Shown in pieces: positions 12,461-23,432 of a DNA stretch of 64,000 nt. Positions within the stretch are counted from its first letter, which is position 1. Each line of letters starts with the position of its first letter. The translations under genes and the position numbers were made by a program. Below the pieces are notes generated by a model. That model was given only the letters and a program-made list of their open reading frames with translations, did not search any database and was not told the origin of the DNA. This DNA is from Moniliophthora roreri (lineage: Eukaryota; Basidiomycota; Agaricomycetes; Agaricales; Marasmiaceae), in the NCBI GenBank assembly GCA_001466705.2, contig LATX02000242.1, positions 186,001 through 250,000 of the forward strand, written 5' to 3'.

Positions 12461-12525
12461 ACCTAGTCGTCATGTCAAGACTTGCAACACACATCCCCAG
12501 TTCTTCATCTCCTTGAGCTAGCGCT

Positions 12526-14806
12526 ATGAGGCGATTTACTATTTTCTCTCTTCTTTCTGCATCTCTAGTGCCCTCTTACAGTGTAGCACGACTATTGAAC
12601 AATCTTTCGGAACTCGACGCCAGTGCTCAATACGATTTCATTATTGTTGGAGGTATGTCTCTCAAGTCGTTATTGGGTGTTAGTACAACTCTAATGTTCT
12701 ATTCAGGTGGTACAGCGGGTAGTGTACTCGCGAATCGACTCACTGAAGACGGGAAGTCCAAAGTTTTGGTCGTAGAAGCGGGCGTAAAGTACGTTCCGTC
12801 CCTGCAAATCTATCACATTCATCGGCTCATGATTTCTACTCCAGCAATGAGGGTGTTCTCGATGCTGAAGTTCCTTGGTTGGCGAACCAACTATGGGGTG
12901 GACCCCTGGATTGGAACTATACCACCGTTCCTCAAGCCGGCGCCGATGGAAGACAATTCAACGCGCCAAGAGGTTTTGTGCTCGGGGGAAGCAGCACCAT
13001 CAGTATGTTCAGAAGAACTTTGTCTACTCCTTCAAGCTTAACATGTCTCATAGATACAATGTACTGGTATCGCGGATCCGACGCTATGTGGGATAACTAT
13101 GCGAAACTCACTGGTGACGAAGGTTGGGCTTGGAAGTCTGTTTCAGAATATTACCAGAAGGTACCTCTAGGCTCTTCCTCTTGTCAATGTATCCGTCCAA
13201 TAACCACCCCAAATTTGCCAGACTGAGCGATTGGTTACTCCTCAGGACGGACGTGACATATCTGGACAAGCGGATCCTTCAGCGCACGGAGATGGTCCAT
13301 TGAATGTCACTTTGTTTTCATCACCCCCGCCTGTAGCGTCAACTATTGAAGATGTCGCCAAGAATTCTGAAGGCCCATTCGCGTTCAATCGTGATTACAA
13401 CTCGGGAAATACTCTCGGAATCGGTAAGTTTCTTCGTTATAGCCAGCACGTACAGCCTATAACAGCTCTTTAACAGGCTGGAGTCAATACAGTGCTGGCC
13501 ACGGAATTCACGATAATGGCGCAACCGCATACCTTCAGCCTGCAGTTCCAAGGCCTAATCTTGATGTTCTAATTCACACAAGAGCTACGAAATTGCACCC
13601 ATCCAATTCCTCGGACAAGGGTGCACCGCGTATTGTCACTGTCGAGATTGCATCAGATGCCAACGGTGAGTACAAGTACAATCACCAGTGTTTTGCGGAA
13701 GTGATTAATCCACTATATAGGCCCCCGAGTAAATGTCACGGCTTCTAAGGAGATAATCCTCAGCGCTGGCTCGTTCAACACTCCCCAGCTACTCTTGCTA
13801 TCTGGCATTGGACCCAAAGGAGATTTAGAGGCCCTCAATATTCCCCTCGTCCTTGACTCTCCGGCAGTCGGCGCAAACCTGACTGAACATCCTATTCTAA
13901 CAAACACTTTCTCTGTAACTCCTTCGACCGAGACCCTCGATGACGCATTGCGTAACACAACCCTGCAAGCTCAGCTATTATCTCAATGGGAAGCCAACCG
14001 GACAGGATTATACGCCAACTCTCAAGCACCGATGGCAGCGAACTGGAAAGTTTCTGGTTCCGAAGACCCTTCATCAGGACCTGGAAGTGCAAATCTTATG
14101 GCAGGAATCACAGTAAGTTTACGGCGTTTCTCTCAGAAGTTGTATACAATAATTGATATGTCATCCTAGCCAAGTTTCCAGGCAGTTGCTGCGGTTCCAG
14201 TAGTGCCGTCGGTCGGCCGATTCCTTTCTGTACTGACCGCTGTATTGACTCCAACATCTCGTACGTCTTTTTCTCATTTCCTTCCCCAAGACTTTGTTTA
14301 AAGCGAGGCAATATATCCTCAGGAGGATCCGTGAAATTATCTTCTTCGAATCCTTTCGACCAACCACTCATTGACTACGGCTTGTATACAACGGATTTCG
14401 ATATCAACGCTCAAGTCGAGGCAATGAAAATGGCTCAAGACTTCCTATCACTCCCTCAGTTCCAAGGCATTGTACAAGGACCATTCGGAGCTCTAGCAAA
14501 CGCTACCACGGACCAGGACTTGGCAGCATATGCCAGGGCCAACACTCAGATCTACAGTCATCCCAGCTGTACTGCGTCAATGGGTCCAGGTGGGGTTGTT
14601 GACTCTAGGTTGAAAGTCAAAGGTGTCCAAGGGTTAAGGGTGGTGGATGCATCAGTATTTGTAAGTGTCCCATATCAATTGTGCTTGCACACTTTGCTCA
14701 CAACTAGTAGCCCTTGATACCTGAATGTAATACTATGGCACCAGTGTTCATTGTTGCGGAGAGGGCAGCAGATTTGATCCGATGTGACTATGGGTCGTGC
14801 AACTAG
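12526..14806 (+). CDS. Secreted GMC-family FAD oxidoreductase (aryl-alcohol/glucose oxidase type)
   Basis: Ten exons: 12526-12652, 12707-12788, 12845-13002, 13054-13160, 13222-13423, 13477-13665, 13721-14112, 14170-14260, 14323-14660 and 14711-14806; 593 residues, the usual family size. A signal peptide of about 20 residues precedes the FAD-binding strand [13 protein letters not shown] (Rossmann GxGxxG). The GMC signatures [12 protein letters not shown] and [17 protein letters not shown] are present. The first catalytic His is in [10 protein letters not shown] (about residue 529). The second catalytic position, usually His in PSAHTQ, reads PECNTMA, so it is Asn or is rearranged. Members oxidise alcohols or sugars and deliver hydrogen peroxide to ligninolytic peroxidases (family AA3). 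Substrate cannot be told from sequence. Confidence 0.93.
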
Positions 14807-15784
14807 AATAATAACGTTTAATTAAATTATCATTTATATATATTTATTTTCTAGAACCTTTTGACTAGGATATATAATATATAATAAAGTTCAAATAAAT
14901 GTTTTGTTTCCTGCCTTGTTTGTGTTCTTCAGTGATTACCAGTCAACAGCTATGCCTATCTACTTGGGATGTCAACAGAGGTCTCATGCTTCTTCCCTTG
15001 GGTTAATGAACTGTATCAATGCACATTTCCAACCCTACAAACACAAATGAGTATATATACATTACACATTGTCACTTTAGCTGACTGACAAAAGTCACAC
15101 TACCTTGAGCATAAGTGAAATGCTAAGGTCTGAGATCTGAGGCCTAAGGCCTTGAAGACATTGTGTCAGGAGAGACTCTTTTCTCATAAGAGCCCAGGTC
15201 TGTTGAGATGGTTCCCAGCTCTCTGGTTCTGCAGTGGTTTATGCGACTTTCCCATCTGCATTCATAGGCACTTTGTGAGAGTGCTTCAGCCATTTCCATA
15301 CTCTAGCCTCATAACCATGGTGTTCTACCTTGACTCTTTCCCAAGTGGAGGAAGAGTGGGTAGTAGAATGCCTGGCAGAACAGAGTTTGAATTTGGCAGG
15401 ACCTCTTAGTAATTGAGATTTCTGCTTTTAGCAGAGAATCACAGTGTCATGATCCAGGCTCCATTTCACCATAGTCCCACATCTGAAGTATGCAAGTCTC
15501 ATATTTCTTACTTCCTTTATCTGCATTATCTGCATGCTTCCCACTAATGTTCTATTTCACTCACACTCACCATATTTCATACTTGTTTCACTTATTTGAT
15601 ATCTTAACCACAGTACTAGTATTTAAGAGTCTTGTAATTACCTAGTTCCTCAGTCAAATCAACTCCTTTTTGTTCCCCTTTGTTTCTCCTTTACCTCAGT
15701 TCCTCTCAACAAACCTCTTAGCCTCGTCCTCAGCCCTTAGCAGAGGCCTGGACCCTTTACTGTCTCACAGACTGGTCCAACCCT
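14807..15784. other. AT-rich, CpG-depleted intergenic DNA left of the retroelement
   Basis: No supported gene. The stretch is AT-rich at its start (TATATAATATATAATAAAG near 14870). I count only two CpG dinucleotides between 14,816 and 15,785. The same depletion continues on the far side of the retroelement, so the element appears to have inserted into DNA that was already CpG-poor. Confidence 0.6.
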
Positions 15785-15789
15785 CACAC
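15785..15789. repeat. Target-site duplication CACAC, left copy
   Basis: The five bases directly before the 5' LTR are CACAC, identical to 23093-23097 directly after the 3' LTR. The length of 5 bp is typical for Ty3/gypsy integrases. Confidence 0.85.
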
Positions 15790-16243
15790 TGTTACAATTT
15801 TTCTCTTTTCTCATTGTAGTTTCCCTTATGCTTCCTGCTCTATCGGACTCATACACCTTCCCAGTCCCCCTTTCCTTCTCACCTCTTATGCTTCTACTGT
15901 CATTGGACTCGTACACCTTCCCAGTCCCCATTTACTTATCCTTTTGTACTTGTATTACTCATATCCCGATAGACTCGGGAAACCTTAGACAATCACCAGA
16001 CTTATCGCTCTATGTATATAATTAGCACTAGCTCGGTTGTAACGTATTTAAGTGCTCAAGCAGAGACTCTAAGTCTCCAGCTTGACTTGGTTTATTCAAC
16101 TTGTGTCAATGCCACGATTGAAGGACTTCTGAACTTCAGTAGCCACTGAACGAACTTAAACTTGAACTTATACAATTACTTGAACAGAGGTAGTACTTCG
16201 CTAAAGTAGTTGGAGTTGACGTTGCTGTGCAAGTAACGTAACA
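15790..16243 (+). repeat. 5' LTR
   Basis: 454 bp, 97.8% identical to 22639-23092 by my count. It starts TGTTAC and ends GTAACA. The ten differences from the 3' LTR are all transitions. Confidence 0.95.
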
Positions 16244-16261
16244 TAAGGTCAAGCTGATCGA

Positions 16262-17677
16262 TTGCCAACCTATCTAGGTTTAGGCATCACCTAGGAGCAA
16301 CAAGACGCTGCCACGGACAGAACAACAGCTAGAACAAGACATTACCGAGGCGGAAGCGCGCCAGCGTGGGTTACTAACCCAATCCATATTGAATCCTGGT
16401 GGACGAGCGATCCCACTGTTAACCCGAGCGTCCTGCAGAGAACTATTGACCCTCTTGCACTCACCATCGCCAACGAGTCAGCCACTGACAGAGACACCCG
16501 AAGAAGACTCGGGAACAAGGAGAACCTTGACCCCATCATCCATTTCGACTGGATCGAGACCAACCGAATTCGAAGAGAGGTTCTCACCGAGTACACCGAA
16601 GCCGCCAGAGTTGGATACATTGAATACCTCTACCAACTCTCCAGAGGAACTAGATCCGTTTCAACGGTTACTACAAGGGTTAAAGAACAGCCTCTGATCG
16701 CTGAAAATACAGCTTGAAGTAATGGCCGAAGACAAGAAGCCGTCGGGAAGCAGACCCAAGAGAGAGGAACTGGTAGTTGAAGAAGCAGTTATTGGTTCTG
16801 CAATGCCGGTACAGGTGGTGTTGGCAGTCAAAGAGGTAAAAGCCACATTACCGAGAGCCTTTACAGGAGCACGGAAGGACACCAAGAAGTTTCTACGAGA
16901 AGTGCTGATTTATGTAGCACTTAACCTGATTTTGACGATAGATCGAAGAAGCTATTTCTTCTTTTGTACATGACAGATGGACCTGGAGAGTTCTGGAAGA
17001 ATGACAAGACCGATCTTCTGCTCGCATTCGATCCAGACACTGAGAAGGTTACATGGTCAGAATTCTTAGATGACTTCAGGACCTCCTTCGAACCTCTTGA
17101 CCCTGCCTTAAAGGCACAACTAGAACTCAAGGACCTAAGGATGAAAGACAGAGCCGACGAATATACATATCAATTCACTTATTTGGCAAAGCAGACAGAG
17201 TACAATGATGCAGCACAGATAGTGGCATTTAAATGGGGACTACCCAGGAGTTTGGCTCTCAAAATCATGACAAGACCAGAAGGCACCCCTACTACGATTA
17301 AAGATTGGATGAACACTGCTATACTGTTCGACGAGAGCTACAAACAAGCATTGGAGTATGGAAAGACATGGGATGATGAACATGGAGGGAGGAAGCCTCA
17401 AAGGAGCTTCAGGAAGAAGGAAGATGTTGCTATCAAACAGATCATTGATGTCGATCAGAAGGAGTACATGGCAAAGGGGTTATGCTTTAGATGCAGAAGG
17501 AATGGACATCGCATCAAGGATTGCCTGGACATGCTGAAGAAAGATGAAAAGAAACAAGAGGAACCAAGGAAGCTTTCGAGGGAGGAAAGGTTTGCCAAAA
17601 TCAGAGCACTGGTGAATGAACAGCCAAAGGAAGATAAGGACTTCCTCCTCAATCTGATGGAACAAGAGGGTTTTTGA
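16262..17677 (+). pseudogene. gag of the gypsy element, broken
   Basis: An open frame leads through 16389-16697, stops at an in-frame TGA (16695-16697), continues as 16722-16920, then shifts by one base near 16,925 into 16964-17677. The last part has the capsid-like segment (WSEFLDDF, FEP) and a CCHC zinc knuckle at 17483-17524 (CX2CX4HX4C). No ATG starts the frame at the expected place. A T-run near 17,672 lies where the gag and pol frames change, and one more shift there is possible. Gag normally forms the particle that packages element RNA. Confidence 0.85.
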
Positions 17678-20600
17678 AACAGCAGAAGAGGATGATGTCT
17701 CCACCGCCGATAACTATTTCACACTTTGTACTAGCTAAAATGGATCGAAATTCTATGCACATTCCTCTCCAGTACAAAGTGGGAACAAAAATCATCGAAA
17801 CAAGAGCCTTGTTGGACTCAGGAGCAGGAGGACGGTTTATAAGCATGGGGTTCGCCAGAACGTTGGGAAAGAAGTGGATTCAACTACCGGAAAAGATCCG
17901 GGTTTTCAATGTCGACAGAACAGCCAACAAAACAGCATGGATAACACATGTTGTGGAGTTAGAATTCCAAATCACTGGTAAGGAATTCAGGGAGAACTTC
18001 ATGATCTCGGGTATCGGAGATGAAGACATGATCTTGGGACTCCCATGGTTATGATATCACAACCCTACAATCGATTGGGAGACAGAAGAAATTCAGTTTC
18101 CACCTCGGAGAAGGATTCAGATTAAGAGATTCAAAGGAGTCTTAGACAGCCTTGAACTGGAGGTCCTCATAGGAGCCAAGATCATGGCGTCACAGGAGAT
18201 GGCCCATCAACAGCAAGTAGTAAAGAAGGACATTGAAGAGCTCATTCCTAGCTATCTACTGGGATACCGAGATCGTTTCGAAAAAGGGAAGGCTGAGCGA
18301 TTCCCGCCTGCTCGGACATACGATCATGTGATCGACCTTAAACCGGACTTCGTACCAAGGAACTGTAAATTATACCCGCTAAGCCCTGCAGAGCAGGTGG
18401 AACAAGACAAATTCCTCGAAGAGAATCTACAAAAAGAGTACATTCGCAAATTGAAATCCCCAATGGCATCCCCCTTCTTCTTCGTAGCCAAAAAGGAGAA
18501 AGGAGCACTATGACCTACACAGGACTATAGAGAACTCAACAAAGGAACAGTAAAGAATGCTTACCCCTTACCCTTAATTTCGGAACTTCTTGACAAACTA
18601 AAAGGAGCAACGGTATTCACGAAGCTCGATCTTCGAAAAAGATACAATAACATCAGGATAAAGGAGATCAATGGAAAGCCACCTTCAAGACAAACAGAGG
18701 ACTTTTTGAGCCAACAGTTATGTTCTTCGGATTGAGCAATTCTCCCGCCACTTTCCAAGCCTTCATAAATGACATCCTTTCCGACTTCATCGACGAAGGA
18801 TGGTGTGTAGTATATATGGATGACATCCTTCTTTTCTCCAAGGATCAAACCGAGCATAGGGAACGGATGGAGCGACTGATGCATCATCTCAAGAAGCACG
18901 ATCTGTTCCTCAAACCGGAGAAATGCGAATTTGACGTGACGGAAGTGATATTCCTGGGAATGGTCATTAGGCCCAGTTACATCGCCATGGACCCGGTAAA
19001 ACTAGCAGGGATAGCAGATTGGGAACCTCCACAGACAGTAAAGGGAGTATGTGCATTCCTGGGATTCAGAAACTTCTACAGGAAATTCATTGGAAAATAC
19101 GCACACCTAACGAGGCCGTTGAACGATCTACTGCAGAAGAACCGGAAGTTCAAATGGACAAAGCAGTGCCAAATAGCCTTCGACCTCCTAAAGGCAAAAT
19201 TCCTTTCTGAACCGATACTCATCATGCCAGATGTCGACAGACCTTTCGTCATAGAAGCTGATGCCTCTAAATGGGCCACAGGTGCTGTTCTTAGACAAAA
19301 GGGAACAGATGGTGAATGGCATCCATGCAGGTATCTTTCAAAGTCATTGTCCCCCATGGAACGGAATTACGAGATTTACGATCGCGAACTTCTTGCAATT
19401 TATCGAGCACTGATGGAATGGTGTCATTACCTGATGGGGGGGAAGTTCAAGATAGTGATCCTTTCAGATCATAAGAATCTAACATACTTCCAGACAGCAC
19501 AAAAGTTAAACAGGCGACAGGCGAGATGGAGCCTTTTCCTATCAGAATTCGATTTAGGTCTAGTACATGTCCCCGGAAAATCGATCACCCAAGCTGATGC
19601 CTTGTCACGGCAGAGCAACGAACAAGATGATATCAACAACGATAATGAAGACATCATCGTACTGCCAGACCGATTATTCATCAAAAGAATTGATCTAGGA
19701 ATGAAGGAGGATATAGCAGAACGATTGGGCCCGGACGACTTCCATAAGTCGGCCTTGGAACAACTATTACACCAAGGCATGCCGCCAATCAAGTCTGCAC
19801 TATCAGATTGGAAACTTGAAGGGGACTTGCTCTTCTTTCAGGACCAAGTCTATGTACCAAACGACACGGATCTTCACAGACGGATAGTACAATCCATCCA
19901 CGAGACTCCAGGAGTGGGGCATCCAGGACAGTGGAACACTGTCGAACAGGTGCAAAGAGACTTCTGGTGGCCAGGAATGGCTAAATTCATCAGATCTTTT
20001 GTTGATGGCTGTGTTGTATGCCAGCAGTTGAAGATCAATACACACCCCACGAGAACACCGATCCAGCCCACACAAGCAACACCAAATTCATTCCCATTCC
20101 AGATTTGTACAATGGACCTCATTACAGACCTATCCGAGTGTGACGGAATGGACTCTATCTTGGTCGTGGTGGACCACTCATCTACGAAGGGGGTAATTTT
20201 TACTCCATGCACCAAAACAATGGACACCACAAAGATAGCGGAGCTATTAATCCAACATCTCTACAAGAGATTCGGACTACCGGACCATATCATATCAGAT
20301 CGAGACCCCAGATTTGCCACAGAAGTGTTCCAAGAAATAGGGAAACAGCTGTCTATCAAGCACTCGATGAGCACAGTGTTCCATTCACAGACCGACAGGG
20401 AAATGGAACAAGTAAACCAAGAAGTTGAGGTCTATCTTAGGGCATTTTGCTCGAAGGAACAAACTTGATGGAAGGAATACCTTCCCTTAGCGGAGTTCGC
20501 ACATAATAATCAAACTCATTCAGTTCTCAAGAAATCTCCGTTTTTCATGATGATGGGATACCATCCCTGTCCACTTCCGACAGTATTTGAGAAGACGACG

Positions 20601-21173
20601 ATTCCTTTGGTAGAGGAATGACTTCAAGAATTGAAAAGGATCAGAGAAGAAACTGCAAGCCTGCTGGAGCTGGCAAGACAGCAGATGATACAAAGAGAGA
20701 AACAGAAACTTGATATGTTCAAAGAAGGACAGAAGGTTTGGCTAGAAGCGAAGAACCTAGCCATGGGATACCCATCAAAGAAACTAGCCCCGAAGAGGGA
20801 AGGGCCATTCAGGGTCCTCAAGGTACTTGGACCAGTGACATACAAATTGGATCTGCCACATCAATGGAAAATCCACTCTGTTTTCCACACGGCCTTGCTA
20901 TCGCTGTTCAAAGAGACTGAAGCTCACGGGCTGAGCTTCATGGAACCACTCCCAGATCTCATAGAAGGATTCAAAGAATACGAAGTAGAAGCAGTGGTAG
21001 GACACAGACCAAAGAAACGACCACGGGAGTTCCTCATGTTGTACACTGGGTACAATTCATCCCACAACCGATGGATCTGAATGGAGGGAATGGTAAACTG
21101 TCTAGATCTTCTCAAAAGATATATAAAGAAGCATCGAGTGAGACCCAGAGACCCCATTCCCACTCCAGATTAA
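17678..21173 (+). pseudogene. pol of the gypsy element (PR-RT-RH-IN), broken
   Basis: Domains in order: aspartic protease with DSGA (near 17,815); reverse transcriptase with QDYRELN and YMDD (18813-18824); RNase H (EADASKWA, SDHKNLTY); integrase with an HHCC finger (about 19,890-20,030) and the D, D, E core (about 20,113-20,410); and a C-terminal region resembling the integrase tail with a chromo-like end. Breaks: in-frame TGA at 18052, 18511, 20466, 20619 and 21078, and a one-base shift near 18,664 inside RT. The natural end is a TAA at 21171-21173. In two places the family has a conserved Arg where TGA stands, consistent with CGA to TGA change. Confidence 0.9.
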
Positions 21174-21175
21174 CC

Positions 21176-22426
21176 ATGTCCAATGCATCCGCTGCCACCT
21201 CTTCCTCTTCTGCTGCTGGCAGCCAGCTAGCCTGAATCCCAAGCCCTGTTCCTACTGTGTCGGGAGAAGGAAGATACAGGGAGAACATCACCTACCCAAA
21301 TGGCCTCAAGCCAAACCCCTACCAACTCCTACACCTCTTTAATACCGAACAGTACGATGATCAGATCCAGAACACCGCTGATCAACACAACCAATTGGAA
21401 CCCTGTGTCAAAAGCCTGTTTTTCCTCAGGACCCAATGAAAGCTTTTCGAAAAGATTGTTGAAAGCTGCAGTCTCAAGATTGCAAACCAGGTGATGTATG
21501 CCTGTAACTATCAGTTGGGGCTCGAAGGTCCCATTACGGTACCGTCCACATTTCCGTATCACTCCCATTTGTCCATGCCCCCTCCCACAGATCCCCAAGC
21601 AATGTTGGAATACCCTGATCCCCTCACCTTCAGCCTCCTCGACAGACTCGGACGATGAACCGATGGGAATGGATACCCCCGTCCAGACATCAACGACACT
21701 TGGAGCCTCGTCTCCCAACTCACTTCCGAACCCCTGGTTAATGAAACCGGACTCCCCTCCATTACCCATTCCTCCCCCGAACCCGACAACACCCTCATTT
21801 ATCCTGACCCCACTCCCGATCCCGACATCAAGCCTAAGGTCGAGTCAATCAACTCCCTTGCCCCGTCCCGACCCGAACCTCCGACCGCCGTTGACCTCCG
21901 AAATCTTCAGACACCTGAAGCCTCAGTTCCACCGGAAAGTGGAGCATATCCCCACGGTTGGAGGGGAGGTCGCTCTTGAGGAGTCAGAGGACGTGGCCGA
22001 GGACGAAGGACAGGAGAACTGAATCCACGAAAATGACGACGACCCACCGATGCCCAGCTTGAGAAATCCGACTCTGGCTCCGACCCCGATGATGCAGCTT
22101 GTTGACCACGTCTCTGCCCTCTGTGCGGACTGGAGCGCCATTTCGCCCGACATTGCCCACAGTACATGTGTCATAGATGCTTCAAAACTCAGCCTGGACA
22201 TACATCTGGACATACATCTGGCCACTGCCCTGACCAACGAAGGTCTGGCCACATTGTGCGCCGAAGGCCTGATTCGAGCTCAGACTCTTTGTCAGATGGT
22301 TGCCGTTATGACGATGAATGAAACTATGACGACGAACCCTACGACAATCTCAGCGGAGAATGTTGACATGTTGGCTGCCGAGTACGACAGGGACGCCCAG
22401 TTGTTGTTCGTGGGAACGGACCCTAA
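21176..22426 (+). pseudogene. Third ORF of the gypsy element: double zinc-knuckle protein, broken
   Basis: Starting at ATG 21176, three bases after the pol stop, one frame of 416 codons runs to TAA 22424-22426 interrupted only by TGA codons (at least eight). It has a conserved N-terminal part (PNGLKPNPYQLL, IQNTADQHNQLE), an acidic and proline-rich middle, and two zinc knuckles beginning at 22115: CX2CX4HX4C, then CX2CX6HX4C followed by a small HTSG duplication. The ORF shadows in other frames across this region are not genes. Function unknown; nucleic-acid binding is suggested by the knuckles. Confidence 0.75.
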
Positions 22427-22638
22427 AAAGGTGAGGTTACTGTCGGTTGAGGAATGGCAGGCTATAGGATGGCAACTGACTTTCGACGTTCCGTCAACAC
22501 CCCGCTTGGGAACAGTGAATGAGATGCCAGATATAGATGACAGGCCGGACACATCATATGATTATGACACGGAGTTGTACGGAGACGGAGAATCATAGGT
22601 GCAGGCAAAGCGGAGTTTGCCCCTTGTTGAGGGGGTAA

Positions 22639-23092
22639 TGTTACGATTTTTCTCTTCTCTCATTGTAGTTTCCCTTATGCTTCCTGCTCTATCGGACTCA
22701 TACACCTTCCCAGTCCCCCTTTCCTTCTCACCTCTTATGCTTCTACTGTCATCGGACTCGTACACCTTCCCAGTCCCCATTTACTTATCCTTTTGTACTC
22801 ATATTACTCATATCCCGATAGACTCGGGAAACCTTAGACAATCACCAGACTTATCGCTCTATGTATATAATTAGCACTAGCTCGGTTGTAACATATTTAA
22901 GTGCTCAAGCAGAGACTCTAAGTCTCCAGCTTGACCTGGTTTATTCAACTTGTGTCAATGCCACGATCGAAGGACTTCTGAACTTCAGTAGCCACTGAAC
23001 AAACTTAAACTTGAACTTATACAATTACTTGAACAGAGGTAGTACTTCGCTAAAGTAGTTGGAGTTGACATTGCTGTGCAAGTAACGTAACA
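22639..23092 (+). repeat. 3' LTR
   Basis: 454 bp, partner of 15790-16243, with the same TGTTAC...GTAACA ends. It is followed directly by the CACAC duplication and a short CA run. Confidence 0.95.
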
Positions 23093-23097
23093 CACAC
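23093..23097. repeat. Target-site duplication CACAC, right copy
   Basis: Matches 15785-15789. It sits in a CA run, so by itself it is weak, but its length and its exact position at both LTR ends agree. Confidence 0.8.
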
Positions 23098-23432
23098 ACA
23101 GCAATAAATGGGACAGCAATTTGACAATGTTGTCTAATGCCTCTGTAGCTCTCTATGTATCTCTGCAGTATATATATCTTACTTGATACTATTAGGTCTG
23201 AATGGGTTCCTGAGGTACTGTGCCTGTATGTACAGGTGGGCTGAGACCAAGAAGCTATAGAAAAGGATTACTCATTTTGTTATGACAATGTGGACATGCA
23301 GTGGAAAAGTGGAGTAGTTTGGCTTCTAGAGATATTGCTATTACTAATGGCAATATCTACTAAGGTTGAGTGAATAAGACTTGAGTGAAATAGAAAGGTA
23401 GAATCTATTCTACAATAGCAACTTCCTACTAA

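Larger units (their letters stand above)
10350..12525. other. Intergenic with one small inverted-repeat element
   Basis: About 2.2 kb between the pseudokinase gene and the GMC gene. Minus-strand frames at 10396-10917 and 11073-11276 have some plausible splice sites, but no consistent gene model came out. Plus frame 11937-12377 shows no domain. The only clear structure is the inverted-repeat element at 11370-11534. The last 100 bp are the GMC promoter. Confidence 0.5.
15790..23092 (+). mobile_element. Full-length Ty3/gypsy LTR retrotransposon, decayed
   Basis: A 7,303-bp element bounded by two 454-bp LTRs that begin TGTTAC and end GTAACA, with a 5-bp CACAC duplication on both sides. Order inside: gag with CCHC knuckle, then protease, reverse transcriptase, RNase H, integrase and a chromo-like tail (the Ty3/gypsy order), then a third ORF with two zinc knuckles. 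A purine run (GAGGGGG, 22629-22635) precedes the 3' LTR. The coding frames carry many TGA stops and several frameshifts, so it should not be autonomous. The LTRs differ at 10 of 454 positions. Confidence 0.95.

Noticed and set aside
21498..22598. Plus-strand frames 21498-22022 and 22050-22598 in the retroelement
   Set aside because: They are out of frame with the zinc-knuckle ORF, which explains the same DNA with conserved motifs and only TGA interruptions.
15790..23092. RIP as cause of the retroelement's stops
   Set aside because: RIP favours CpA and would create TAA and TAG. Only TGA stops and CpG-type LTR changes are seen.
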